NCBI GenBank assembly: GCA_001695595.3
Contig: MBPM02000151.1
Location: forward strand, 1 to 64,000
DNA: 64,000 nt
Source: Plasmopara viticola
Lineage: Eukaryota; Oomycota; Peronosporomycetes; Peronosporales; Peronosporaceae
Reading direction: 5' to 3'
Part shown: in pieces, positions 29,339 through 40,421 of the stretch
How positions within the stretch are numbered: the stretch's first letter is position 1
Layout of the letters: each line of letters opens with the position of its first letter
Notes under the pieces: model-generated
The model's database searches: none
What the model was told of the DNA's origin: nothing
What the model saw: the letters and a program-made list of their open reading frames with translations, nothing else
Translations under genes and position numbers: made by a program

Positions 29339-32300
29339 CTTATATGTAGTATTTGAAAACTCCTCTTGCGTCATTTCGAGCACACAACGTGCGATTACTC
29401 GAGGTAAAAAAGTTGACAAAGGATAATTCCTCGACTGCGAGCCAGAAGATGGAGTATGGTAGAAAAAAAGCGTGACTAAATTTGAGGGTTGATTGGAGAT
29501 TATAGACGTGGTTACTGCTCGCTTCACTTTTGAGGGAGTCGTAAATCCAACTCTGCTAGAAAGATAAAGCGCTATCGACACGACTCGGGATCAAATTGGT
29601 CAATGTGCTTGAGCTGGGCAATTGTGATATAGTAAATGCATGGAAGGTAGTGAGCGACGCTTATGAGACACACTCTCGGTCAAATAGATGACTTTTGTTA
29701 TAACAGTATGGGCATGTCCCTTTCACTACATGTGTAGTGGCACATCACCCACTGAGCAGACAAAGTACTCGAAACATGCTTTGAATAGTGTAGTAAGGGC
29801 GTCAAGGAAAGGTCTTGTCGATGAAGAAGAGTGAATCATTCCACCAAAGGTGGTCTCGTACAGTCATGTTGTGGTATTTCTCAAGAATATACGGATCGAC
29901 ATATTGCTTACAATCATTGATATTCTCTTTGTATAACTATCGTCTTTGAGCCTCTGAACTAACAAGCATCGCTTCTGCTACGCCATTAGCCCTACAGGTC
30001 TCTACGAGCTCTCACACATATATTTTATCCAGTTCAAGCGGGTTTAAAGTAAAACGACTAGGTTTCAGCCTGACACCCGTATTCCACTGTATAACGATAC
30101 ACTATTGACAGATAATTTCATTTTAGGCCGATTTTCTTAGACCAAGACGCACTAATCTAATCGATGAGTGCCAAGTGTTGCTGATTTGTTTTTGGAGAGA
30201 TCGACGGTCTCCGGAAGAGACGCTCCGAGGTAATTTAAGCAGTGACTGATCGAATTGCAAATAAATTTAAGAGCAGCACCCCAAATTAGCCCATCATACA
30301 ACGCGGAAGCGCCATCTGCTTTTGGCCCAATGATGCAGCAGCCTCTATATGATCTTTCCAGAGAAGGCCAAATGACTCTAATTTTTTGTTAAGCAGACTT
30401 ATCACGCTACCTCTCCAGAAGCTCGCGGTGCCCGTACAAGTGCTACCGATTTTCCTCATGTCCCGCATGAAAATATCACCCAACTCTTGCGGTTGAGGAG
30501 CACCGGAGAAGGTCACTATTGCCTCGGCAAAACGTCCTATTCATAACAATCATCATATACTACGCGGACACGTGTACTCAATTGATATTGCGATCGCAAT
30601 TTAAACGCTCACGTTGCAGTAAATTAAGAATCAATTTAGAGGAGGCTAACTCCTTTATCTTGTGACAGATACGCTTTAAAGTCAATCGATCACCAAACAT
30701 CTTGCAATTGGGCTTCACAACGAAATCAACCGTCAAAAGTCTCAGCTACTTGTTTCGACCACTCTTAAAAAGTGTTTTCCTTTGCAGAATGCTCTAGGAT
30801 TGGTCGGCTTGGAGCCCACGACTTGACTTCTTAGTCTACTATTCGATAAAGCTTTGGCCACAACCACTATCAGCAGGCGTAAATCACCCGTAATCGCCCT
30901 ACTATCAAGAGGTTCCAGGGGCACCTCTGAGACTCGATGACATTCAACTTTTTAGCTCTTGTTAATGCTTTGTGCGCCGGTATCAGGGCACTTCTACTCA
31001 TGCTTGTATATGATCTTAATCGGTTTAATTGAATGATTGTAATGCTATCACAATTCTCGTTTAAGAGTTAAACTTGTAAAACCTAGCAGTATTCAATCTT
31101 TTTCGTCAAACAAGGTTAACATTTCGCTTTCGTATTTGTTCGAAAAATACAGTGGGTGGATCCAACATCATCCTTGACTCTGCTTATTATGCGTAGTCAA
31201 TATTCGGTTTTAGAGCATTTTTTACTAAGATATGAAGAGCTATTATGCGAACTTGCTTACTTACATCAGCAAATGTGAAGGTCATCAATTCGTGAGCCGC
31301 ATTGTTAAGTGCGAACTCAAGAATTGACAGATTATCGGATCCATCTCACTTAAATAGTCTGCTTTCACACCACCACAATACATCCAATTTTGTTTTGCAA
31401 ATGCAGCGGTAAATCGCGGATTCTGATTCGATACCATGGTGTTCGGAAATCATGGTAGTATTAGTAGACTTCTGTTTGTTTTCTCTTCATACTGGCTCGA
31501 CCAGATGCCGAATGTACCATCTAGCTCTGATAATACACGGAACCATTATGCTCGTACTTATGGCTTTAAGCTATCTGCCGGCACTGGAAGACTTGTAATG
31601 AAGCCGAAAATTAGACTTATCGGCAGGTCCCACTCACACTTGGCCACCCACTTGTACACGTGGGGTCACCAATACGATATGGAAACTGACAAAAGCGTTT
31701 TTAGTCGACCTTGGTGATTGCCAATTTAATCATCAGAATTATATCGTACTCCAGGAATTTGTTACTCAAAATAACGTTTCGGCTAGATATGGCGGGCTAA
31801 CCTTACAGTGAAGTAGACACTTTGTCCATCTAAAACGTGCAATTGCTGTCGAGGGCTGTAATGACAAGTTGCACTAAATGGCATCCCTTTGGTATACCTG
31901 ACGAATGTATTTGTCAATAGAGCTCTTAACCCTGTTGTGGAGCGAGCTGTATATGGCGGCACTGTTTCTAGGGAGAAATGCAAACTATGTCTTTCGCCGC
32001 GCTTCAGATACCCTAGGACCGTCACCAACCCAGACACTTTGACTTTTTCGAGGAGTGGCTTTGCAATCGTGGAGACCATCCGCCTTTTCGATATTCAGTA
32101 CAACAGTCCACTAACAAAGTATAAATAAACTCTAAAATCTTACGGTGCCTTTGCTAGGACTTGACCTTTTTGATAGAGTATGTACGCACTTTAATGTTTC
32201 CAAAAACCCTTATCGTAAATCGCTTTTACTTACGTTACTTGAACTCAGTATGTATATCGGTGCAGATACCCATAAGAAAGAATATGCAATATAGTCCTAG

Positions 32301-32341
32301 TTTCTAGCTTTATTTATTACCGAATTTGTTTTAATCCTTGG
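29339..32341. other. 3 kb without a supported gene
   Basis: Short open stretches only (longest 98 codons on minus at 31783-32079), none with a domain I recognise. Composition fluctuates as in decayed repeats. No direct or inverted terminal repeats were evident by eye. Confidence 0.4.
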
Positions 32342-35300
32342 TTAAAGCCCTATTGACTGGTACTTTTCTTCGCACCATGCATACAACAACAACAGTTCCA
32401 ACGTGCATATGTTCACTGCAGTCCCAGTGTCACTTGCTCCGCAAGACGAAGTCCATTGCGTCTTGTACACGGCATTTTCTCGTCGCCACGCACACACTCT
32501 TTCTCGTTGAATGTTAAGAAAATCTCGAGGAGCTTCCTCATCCAGCTGTGCAAGTTCAAGCCTCCAGAAATCGTCCAACAGCGTCGTGTCATCCTGGCCA
32601 CCAAACACAAAAACACGCGGTTTTCGATCGCTCGGCCATGACGAGACAAAGACGCTGGCATCCCAATAACGGAGCCTTGGTCCGTGGTCGTCCCTGTCCT
32701 GATCAAGTGTCGTAGAAATAATTTGCCACCCATCGAGTGCATCGTTCAAGCGCTTCAAACGAACATCCAGTCGAGACTCGAAACGATGCGCTCGTGGAGG
32801 GGTACGGGTCATTCGTCGAGGTGGCGTTAAACCACGACTTGCAGCCATCAACTCGTAGGGAGTGAGGAGGAGCGTACGTCCTGCATTGTATCTCCTTTCA
32901 GCGATACTGGGACTATCGCGGTCGGTCAGGGATCTCAATTGTGTCCATCGCGCAGTAGGAGGGACACTTTTAGCTGGACTCGGTGCATAGTCTAATCGAT
33001 AGAAATCCGTCAATGCAAAGCCAGTGCCGCCTTGAGTCCCTCCATATACAAACATGCTGTTGTGAAACACGATGACGGAATGCTGGAACCGTGCAGGTGG
33101 TTGAGAGCCGGTGGCAATGGGCGTGAGATTTGTCCACGTGAAGGTAGGCGTACACGGTTTGACGTCAAAAAGAAGGTCAACCGAGTCCACGACTCCACTC
33201 CTTCCATCCGCTTCCGTGTCCGTCACGGCAAGGGTCCACTCCCCAGCAACGGGGAGCTGATGAAACGCAGCAAGAGATTCAAGAGAAATAATCGACGGCG
33301 TCGTGGGCTCCTTTGTCGACGTAAAACGAAGGGTTTGTCGTTCAAAAGTGCAAGAAGAGGGATCGGCTGCTTCTTCGGGACTGCGGAGAAGGACCGGCAA
33401 GGCTCGGAACTCTGGCGCTCGTTGATCCTGTTGGAAACGATCCTGCGTCGCCTCAGTGGATGGAAACGAGGCGGATCCGGGGCCAAATAATTGCAACTTG
33501 AGCGTATGTGGACAAGCATGTGTCAGGCGTACAGTGACCGACATATTGACAAGACAAAAGTGTGCGCCGCTAGCACTCACTCTCTTTGTTCCCACTGCTG
33601 CCACCTCACCCCCATCTGGAATGGGAAGGTGGAGTGGGGGGACGGAATCCAAGGGCACGGCCGTCTCTCTAGCTGTCGACGATGAGATTGCCAACTCCCA
33701 CAGATCATTTAAAGCACGAGGGCTCCAGGACGAGACATTGGCAGCATCGGACGCATCGTTTTGTCGCCCTCCAAACAGTAATAACCGACCGTTTATCGTT
33801 GCCATCGAATGTTTCTCACGGGGAGGCGGGACCTCTGCTGATGGAGGCACGACCGCCCACGTTTCGGTCAGTAAATGAAACTGCCAGAGCTCATTCGAGA
33901 CCGATTGTGGCGGCTGGAGCAAACATGGCACTGTGTCTGCCCTGCTGCACTCGTAACTTTTGACCATTCCTCCAAAGAGGTACAAGGAATCGTCTAAGAG
34001 TGTAAGCGTATGACCCCGTCTTGCGGACGGGAGCCGTCGTAACGGTGGCACGTTCGTACCACGTGTGCCAGTTCTTGCATTCATTCCATCCAAAGCGTGC
34101 GTCCCACAACGCTGCCATCGATTCGTTGGCTTGGGAGGCATGCGTACCAGTACCACGTCACTACGGCCATCGAGCAGCAAAAGTTTGAGTCGGAAACGGT
34201 ACGTCGCCAGTGGCGCGAGGCCAGGTACGATGATCTCCCCTGTATCCTTCGTAACGCCACGACAAGGTAACGTGATCGTTCGAAGCACACGAAAGTCTTC
34301 ATTGACAGAATGATTGGCCATCTCGAGCACAAAGCCATCGACGAGCTGGGAAAAGCCATACCGAGGCGCGTGCCAGCTCAAAGTGACGCTAGAGGACGTT
34401 TGACACGACACGTGAAGCTGGTGCACGCGATCTGTGGCCGCTTGGGGTCGTAAACCGGCATCACTCTGACCTCTTTTCGACAGATCCACGAGATCGCTGA
34501 ATGAAACAAAGCTACTCCCTCCTTCGCCACCGGCTCCGGTGCTTCGTCCACCTCCTCCCCCGAAATACCCTCCCCCTCCCCCGCCACCTGCTTGTCGTCC
34601 ACTCTGTCCACTACCCCCGCGTCCACATTGACCACGCGATGGCCAACGTGCTGCTAGCGACGTCTCGGGCGGTAGATCGCATTTGCCGTCCTTGAAAATA
34701 TCCAACGATCCACCAATCCCACCACCACCTGCTGACGCTAACGTGGCTCCTGGATCTCCAGTAGCAAGGACAGAATCGTCGGCTCTTTTCGCTTCACATC
34801 CCCAGTCAGAATCTTCGTGTCGGGCTGAAAGGCTCGAGCGATCGCCTGCTACTTTCAAAGACCAGTCCTCATCTCGGGCTCTCTGTCCAGTCACTTGAGT
34901 GGCCGACGGGATGGTACCAGCATCAGCGGGTAGACTGGATGCAGCCTGGAGCAATCCACCGCCTCCCTCGCCGTGAGCACAGCAAGAAGTGGTTGCACCC
35001 GCCCCACCGCCACCTGCAGCTACAAGGACTGTCCGTCCATTCACCCGTACTTCCGAGGCCCCACCGCCTCCTCCTCCTGGCACGTCACCGGTGCCGCCCG
35101 GGCCCCCGCCGTGGAAGCCGCCGCGACCATCTGCGTCGCCTCCGCCACCCACGGCAATCGCGACGCGATCCCCGGCAGCAACCCGAACGAGACCACGTGC
35201 AAAGGCCCCGCCGCCACCGTTGCTCCCCGTACTCTCAGCAGCATGCCACGCCCTTGCACCGGCTCCACCAGCCCCCCAAGCGTACAGATCGAGCGCAATG

Positions 35301-37063
35301 ATGCGATGGGCCACAAAGTCGCCGTCCCGTGGGACGTGGTACGTTTGAATCGCTTCAGTAAAGAAGAATGGGCGTTCATTCTGTCGTGCACCGGTCCACG
35401 TGACGGGAAACACGAGCACGAGTCCGTGCTCCCCACTCTTGGCGTCCATGCCTCCTGTACCGCCATTGCCAGTCATTTGCATGTAGTATTGATCGAGAGG
35501 ATTGCCACACTGCTGTTGAGTGGCAGGGAGCACCACGTATCGCGCGTTATTGGAATCGGGGCTGGGCGTGGAGCTCTTACTTTTGTCGTGGACGGTAAAA
35601 TCGGTCACAAAGGCGGCGGAAGGCGTGAATGGACCAGGTTGGTGCGCCGCCACGGCACGCACACGAACGACGTACGTGGTGAACCCAGTCAACGAGGCGT
35701 TCGCGATCGTTGCAACGCGGTGACGGGAATCAACCCATGCGACTGGCAACCGCGTCCACGTCGAGCCAAGGACGGTGCGATACTCGACGTCGTACGAGAG
35801 GGTGTCCCGTGGATGGCCTCCCACCTCGTCTGGCGTCTCCCACACGACCCGTAGCGGATCTCGAAGCAACTGGACGTTCGAGACCGGCCCTGGGGCGGTT
35901 CGCAACGTCGTGAACGGTACGGACGACATACTATAAGGGCCATGGCCATTGGCATTGGTCGCCGCGACACGAAACACACAGGTCGAGCCGGGAGGGCGCT
36001 TGAGAGACGTCGCGACAAAATTACACGTCGCACTGTTGCCACACGACCCGGGCGTGACCCGCTTGGTTTGCCAGCCAATTCCATCGTCGCACTGTTGCTG
36101 GACACGAAAACTTGTCACGGGGAACACGTCAGGGGCAAAGACGGTAGTGTCGTGTGACGCTTCGCGACGCATGCGCCACGCGATGGTCAAGTGCGCCGCG
36201 GTCGCGGCCACTAATTCTGGCGTCGACGGTGCTCGTGGTCGTCGCGTGGCTGGTAGGTGCAGTACCTCGCTGCTGGTACTCCACGCGCTCCATCCACGAT
36301 GATTTGAGTACTGGGCGCGGACACGAAACGTGACGGCGACGCCAGTCGGCAATCCACTCACTTCGAGACTGCACACGTTCAAACACTTGTGTCGATTGCT
36401 GTCGTGCAGATGTACCATTGCGACTTGATCGCCCTTGCCAGTCCATTGTGCTCCTAGTGTCTCGGTGAAAAGTGCAAGTTTTGGCAACTGCTCGTAATCA
36501 TCGATCGTCATGGGATCGAATCGAACGATCCATTCATAGGATCCCCTTGCAGGCAACGCATTGCGAGCCACATGGACGGTCGTGACTGGTGCCAGCGCTT
36601 CAATCGCCGCCTTCATGGTGGCTGCACTGGCATCGAATGGAATCCAAGGCGTCACTGGTCGTCCACTTTTGTCGCTCGCGCGAGACGGCGTCCACTCGAG
36701 CGTGAGTTGAAACGCACCGTTGTCAATGGGGTTTCCAGCATCGGCACGCGTGAAAATGCGTTGCGTGGGCGCACGTTTCGTCGCCAATATCTCGAGACGA
36801 TCGTTGGTGCCAGTAAAAGACGTACCTAGTGACTGCCATTGGCCGGACCCCGCCACGGCATACTGCACTTCATACGCTTTGACGTCTTGAGTCGCTTCCT
36901 GGTTCTTTTCGAAAGATTGCCAAGTGACTCGTGCTTCGGCAAGGCCTGGATTCCCTGGTACCACACGTAGTACGTGTGCTTGCACTTGGGTGTCGTCTTG
37001 AGCTTCTCGAGCTCGTACCGGAATGAACAGCGTCGACACGTACCACACGCGTATCCAACGCAT
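32342..37063 (-). CDS. Giant secreted FN3 / Gly-rich / kelch / P-domain protein
   Basis: Single exon. I prefer ATG 37063 (MRWIRVWYVSTLFIPVRA, a signal peptide) over the longer frame from 37333, which would overlap the divergent neighbour. The protein has about 1573 aa. Domains by approximate residue: fibronectin type III-like modules at 25-600; a Gly-rich block at 610-845 (GGGGGASEVRVNGRTVLVAA and similar) like the glycine-rich region of ALK-type proteins; another FN3 at 880-1000; kelch repeats at 1010-1090 (SLYLFGG, RLLLFGG); a proprotein-convertase P-like domain at 1150-1300 (GEWTLAVTDTEADG); and further kelch repeats at 1310-1520 (SMFVYGG, VFVFGG). No catalytic domain or clear membrane anchor. 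It is likely an extracellular or cell-surface adhesion-type protein. Confidence 0.8.
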   Translation of the reverse strand: MRWIRVWYVSTLFIPVRAREAQDDTQVQAHVLRVVPGNPGLAEARVTWQSFEKNQEATQDVKAYEVQYAVAGSGQWQSLGTSFTGTNDRLEILATKRAPTQRIFTRADAGNPIDNGAFQLTLEWTPSRASDKSGRPVTPWIPFDASAATMKAAIEALAPVTTVHVARNALPARGSYEWIVRFDPMTIDDYEQLPKLALFTETLGAQWTGKGDQVAMVHLHDSNRHKCLNVCSLEVSGLPTGVAVTFRVRAQYSNHRGWSAWSTSSEVLHLPATRRPRAPSTPELVAATAAHLTIAWRMRREASHDTTVFAPDVFPVTSFRVQQQCDDGIGWQTKRVTPGSCGNSATCNFVATSLKRPPGSTCVFRVAATNANGHGPYSMSSVPFTTLRTAPGPVSNVQLLRDPLRVVWETPDEVGGHPRDTLSYDVEYRTVLGSTWTRLPVAWVDSRHRVATIANASLTGFTTYVVRVRAVAAHQPGPFTPSAAFVTDFTVHDKSKSSTPSPDSNNARYVVLPATQQQCGNPLDQYYMQMTGNGGTGGMDAKSGEHGLVLVFPVTWTGARQNERPFFFTEAIQTYHVPRDGDFVAHRIIALDLYAWGAGGAGARAWHAAESTGSNGGGGAFARGLVRVAAGDRVAIAVGGGGDADGRGGFHGGGPGGTGDVPGGGGGGASEVRVNGRTVLVAAGGGGAGATTSCCAHGEGGGGLLQAASSLPADAGTIPSATQVTGQRARDEDWSLKVAGDRSSLSARHEDSDWGCEAKRADDSVLATGDPGATLASAGGGGIGGSLDIFKDGKCDLPPETSLAARWPSRGQCGRGGSGQSGRQAGGGGGGGYFGGGGGRSTGAGGEGGSSFVSFSDLVDLSKRGQSDAGLRPQAATDRVHQLHVSCQTSSSVTLSWHAPRYGFSQLVDGFVLEMANHSVNEDFRVLRTITLPCRGVTKDTGEIIVPGLAPLATYRFRLKLLLLDGRSDVVLVRMPPKPTNRWQRCGTHALDGMNARTGTRGTNVPPLRRLPSARRGHTLTLLDDSLYLFGGMVKSYECSRADTVPCLLQPPQSVSNELWQFHLLTETWAVVPPSAEVPPPREKHSMATINGRLLLFGGRQNDASDAANVSSWSPRALNDLWELAISSSTARETAVPLDSVPPLHLPIPDGGEVAAVGTKRVSASGAHFCLVNMSVTVRLTHACPHTLKLQLFGPGSASFPSTEATQDRFQQDQRAPEFRALPVLLRSPEEAADPSSCTFERQTLRFTSTKEPTTPSIISLESLAAFHQLPVAGEWTLAVTDTEADGRSGVVDSVDLLFDVKPCTPTFTWTNLTPIATGSQPPARFQHSVIVFHNSMFVYGGTQGGTGFALTDFYRLDYAPSPAKSVPPTARWTQLRSLTDRDSPSIAERRYNAGRTLLLTPYELMAASRGLTPPRRMTRTPPRAHRFESRLDVRLKRLNDALDGWQIISTTLDQDRDDHGPRLRYWDASVFVSSWPSDRKPRVFVFGGQDDTTLLDDFWRLELAQLDEEAPRDFLNIQRERVCAWRRENAVYKTQWTSSCGASDTGTAVNICTLELLLLYAWCEEKYQSIGL

Positions 37064-37181
37064 GTCAAACGTAGTATGCGACCTTTGACATAACAAAGCA
37101 ATAATAGTATTGTCTTTACTACTGGAATTATAGCAGTTCATATTGTGATATATAGTAATTCTATTCATCCCATTCCCGATC
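37064..37181. promoter_or_regulatory. Short divergent promoter region
   Basis: The starts of the kelch/P-domain gene and the aminotransferase-like gene are only 118 nt apart (or 226 nt if the inner Met of the latter is used). The spacer contains ATATATAG and an Inr-like TTCATCCCATTCCC near 37163. Transcription of both genes must start here or within each other. Confidence 0.45.
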
Positions 37182-38723
37182 ATGAGCCGTACTCGCCAGC
37201 TGCGTCTCCACTCGTCCCCTCGACTCCACTCTCCGCTCCTTCGTGCTCTCATCTCCATTCCACACCATCCTTGTCCTCCCTCTATCTCAATGGAGCTTTC
37301 AAGGTGGCGGTCAAGGTTGCTCTCCACGACCACCTCGTCTTCTTCTAGCGGCTACCAAGCCTTTGGGTCGTTCCATACGCCATCCACTGCGTCCCTCTTC
37401 GCCCAAACCGAGTCCACCGCCGATCCGCCCCTGGTGTGGGAATCTACGCTAGCGTCCCACCGGCTCCACTTGGAATCCAATGCCGTGGCCAACGCTTATA
37501 ATCGCTCGCTCTTCGCCTTAGACTTGCAAACGTGGACCTATCTCAATCACGGCGCGTTCGGCGCCCCCACGAACGTTGCAATTGAAGCCGCAGCGCATTG
37601 GCGAGCCCAAGCGGATGCCCAACCGCTTGCCTTCCACGATCGAAAGCTCTTTCCATTGCTTGTCCGCGTCATCAAAGCGCTTGCAACGTTCCTTGGCGTC
37701 TCGACACCACAAGAGCTCGTGCTGTTGCCCAATGCAACAGCCGGATTGCATGCCGTGCTTGCATCCGTTGCAAAAGAGGCACAGGAGCAAAAGACGGTCG
37801 TGCTGTTTAGTACACGATATGGTGCAGTCAGCAAAATGTTGCACGCGCTCAAAGATCAAGACGCGTCGTTGCAAGTGTATGAAATCCCCTTGAGTTTCAA
37901 CGACTCGCACGATGATGACAAGGTGGTGCAAAGGCTCGAAAGAGCACTCGAGGCTGTGACAGGCTCGGGGCGTCACGTGACGCTCGTGGTGGTGGACCAC
38001 ATTACGTCCACCACCGCCGTGGCCATGCCGGTCCACAAGATCGTTCAACAGTGTCACGGTCGCGATCGTCCCATCCCCGTCCTCGTCGATGGGGCCCATG
38101 GATTGCTCAATGTACCGCTCGATCTCGACGCCCTTGGCGCCGATTACTACGTTGGCAATTGCCACAAGTGGTGTTGTGCCCCCCGTGGGGCGGCTTTCTT
38201 GCACGTGGCACGCAAGAGCGGCCCTACGATCCTACCCCGCGTGCTCTCGCATGGCGCTCACGATGGCATGCAAAGTGCGTTCATGTGGACGGGATTACAA
38301 GACGTGAGTGCGTGGCTTGCGTTGCCACAATGTCTGGCCTATTGGCAACGTCAAAATGTCAAAAGCGTGCGAGAGTATATGCATACACTAGCCCAAGCAG
38401 GTGCCGAGTTGTTGTACACTCGATGGAACATGGCCACGCACGTGGAATCAGAGCGTCTGGTGCCATTGCACAAGCGTCACGCCATGCGATTGGTCGAATT
38501 GCCGACGGGTCGGCCCCTCTGTGGTGGAGTCGTGGTGGATGGCCACGCGCCTCGAGCGTCCGCGACGGAAGCGAAACGAGTGCAAGATGGTCTGCACGCG
38601 AGCCATTGCATTGAAGTGCCTGTGAAATGCATTGAAGCACGCCTCTACGTGCGTGTGTCTGCACATGTGTACAATTGCCTAGCGGATTTTGAAAGGCTTG
38701 CGACGGCCATGATTGAACGCTGA
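37182..38723 (+). CDS. PLP-dependent class V aminotransferase-like (isopenicillin N epimerase type)
   Basis: Single exon, 513 aa from ATG 37182; an inner ATG at 37290 (MELSRWRSRLLSTTTSS) is an alternative start. Both starts give Arg/Ser/Leu-rich leaders that look like mitochondrial presequences. Family marks are YLNHGAFGAP near the N-terminus of the mature part, ATAGLHAVLAS (PLP phosphate site), VDGAHG with the cofactor Asp, and GNCHKWCCAPRGAAF with the Schiff-base Lys in NCHKW. This is the pattern of the isopenicillin N epimerase/cysteine desulfurase-like branch. The substrate cannot be read from the sequence; in eukaryotes such proteins are not necessarily linked to beta-lactams. All active-site motifs are intact. 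Confidence 0.85.
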   Translation: MSRTRQLRLHSSPRLHSPLLRALISIPHHPCPPSISMELSRWRSRLLSTTTSSSSSGYQAFGSFHTPSTASLFAQTESTADPPLVWESTLASHRLHLESNAVANAYNRSLFALDLQTWTYLNHGAFGAPTNVAIEAAAHWRAQADAQPLAFHDRKLFPLLVRVIKALATFLGVSTPQELVLLPNATAGLHAVLASVAKEAQEQKTVVLFSTRYGAVSKMLHALKDQDASLQVYEIPLSFNDSHDDDKVVQRLERALEAVTGSGRHVTLVVVDHITSTTAVAMPVHKIVQQCHGRDRPIPVLVDGAHGLLNVPLDLDALGADYYVGNCHKWCCAPRGAAFLHVARKSGPTILPRVLSHGAHDGMQSAFMWTGLQDVSAWLALPQCLAYWQRQNVKSVREYMHTLAQAGAELLYTRWNMATHVESERLVPLHKRHAMRLVELPTGRPLCGGVVVDGHAPRASATEAKRVQDGLHASHCIEVPVKCIEARLYVRVSAHVYNCLADFERLATAMIER

Positions 38724-39728
38724 CAGGACGTTGGCAGGGCTGCGATACGCGACGAGTGGACGCACTAGTGGACGCGCCAGTGGACGCACCACTAGTAGGA
38801 CGACAGAGGTGGCTCTTTTAAAACTGTGAAGCACCACCGCCCCATGTAAACGGGTCTTGGCCATTAAGGTGTTACGTTGGGTTACACAGTAAACAATAGC
38901 ACTCGACGCATTGGGATTGTTTCTTACAAGACGATCAAGCTGAAGCGTTTGAAGGAGATTCAGTTCATGATTATTCCAAATTTTGTCGATCTTTGCCAAA
39001 TTTAATCGATTGAAAAAATGCGACTAAAGAAAAGCTTTTACAGGAAGCAAGCCACATATTGGCAGCTTGAAAAGGATAGGATAGTGCACGTGCGATACAT
39101 CCTTTCGTATGAACGAATCAAGGAGAGTACCTCACTTGGTACATTGCCAATCTTTTTTCATAAAGAGGTTGTACTCCAAATAGCGAACACGCAACTTCTT
39201 TTATGCCGCATAACGCTACTTGTCTTGCGAACAGATGAAGTGCTGTGAGATGGGTAGAGCCTTTGCACTTACAAACATGTGGCAACTTCTAGGATGTCGT
39301 ACACTTCCCACTGCGTGTTGCAACCACGTAATACGTCTACCGTTGATGGTGTTATACTTCTGAGAAAAAGAGTCAACTAGGACTATTCAATTTCTAAATT
39401 TGGAATTAACAAACGAGGGGCAAAGTCTCCACTTTAAAGTTTGGAATGAATGAAGAAATTCTCGATCCCAACAAGCGGGACGCCGAAAGCATGTGATTAT
39501 CGTCAAAGTCTCTTCGTGATAATTGACGTGGCCTGACAAAACGAGTAGAACGAACAAGACTGTTGCTATGAGCGCTGCCAAAAAGCGGTATGAACGGATC
39601 CTTTCCAAGTCTAAGCAGTCACCAATTTGAATAAAGGAAGCTACTACTATGAGGCAGCGCAAAAAGGTTAATAAATTCATTTCCAATCGTAATTTCGAAA
39701 TCGCTACCCTAAATCTCAGTCTCTTCCA
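38724..39728. other. Intergenic, one weak membrane-like ORF
   Basis: Starts with short GTGGACGC(A/G)C(C/T)A-type repeats just after the aminotransferase stop (about 38755-38795). A 99-codon minus-strand ORF at 39387-39686 encodes two hydrophobic segments but lies at the 3' side of the Hikeshi gene and has no recognisable domain. Confidence 0.35.
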
Positions 39729-40421
39729 CTAATTTTTCAGCATAAAGTTCGGATCTCGTCGGTATTTAGCTTCGAAACGCTCCATCCACTTATCCAATAA
39801 ATTGACTGGAATGGTCATGTAGCCTTGATTATTGCTGTTGGAAAAGGAGGTAAGGTAATTAAATAAATCTTGTGCAATCTTTAGCGCGAAAGCCTTGCGC
39901 TCCTCCAATCCGCTGGCCTCGATGCCCAGATTTTTAACATTGTCTAAGCTTTCAATCGACACGCCGAGCTGCAGCACGGGTTGGCCCACAACGTCAGGAT
40001 GTGTGGGCCACGAAGTTCGGAAAATGGCGCTTGGCTTCTCAGCAAACACAGTGCCGAGCAACTGCCAGTTCTGAAGAGCTGGCACGGCAAAGTATACAAC
40101 GGCTTTTTCCACAGTCAGGTTGTATTCACATATCCAACAATTATGGCCATCACACGCTACTTACTCACCTCCAAAGCCTGGGGCCACAGGAGAGCCTGGG
40201 AGCAGGAAGAATGTGAGATCTGTCACCTGCGTCGGGTCCATGATGTCCACAACGTAATGGGCTGGCCCGATTCCTCTGACCGCCAAAATCATAAAGAATT
40301 AGGATCAAATTGATGCATATAAAGGTCGCAGAAGCACATGAACGCACCGAAAGTCAGTTATAACGGGGCGCCCAGCAATTACAAGCCCAAATTGGGCGAT
40401 GGGTGGCGGCGAAACATGCAT
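39729..40421 (-). CDS. Hikeshi/OPI10 homologue (HSP70 nuclear import carrier)
   Basis: Exons 40348-40421, 40169-40275 and 39729-40102 sum to 185 codons, close to the family length. The introns are 72 and 66 nt. The joins restore FGLVIAGRPV near the start (human Hikeshi has a similar hydrophobic start with VAGR), then FFLLPGSPVAPGFGG, AVVYFAV and NWQLLGTVFAEKPSAIF. The C-terminal half carries the helical segment LFNYLTSFS and the final WMERFEAKYRRDPNFML typical of the family. Hikeshi carries HSP70 through the nuclear pore after heat stress, binding FG nucleoporins with the N-terminal domain. The start ATG 40421 gives a ten-residue Pro-rich extension before the conserved core. Confidence 0.88.

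Noticed and set aside
37064..37333. N-terminal 90-residue extension of the kelch/P-domain protein
   Set aside because: It would place the start inside the divergent aminotransferase gene and would bury a good signal peptide that begins at 37063.
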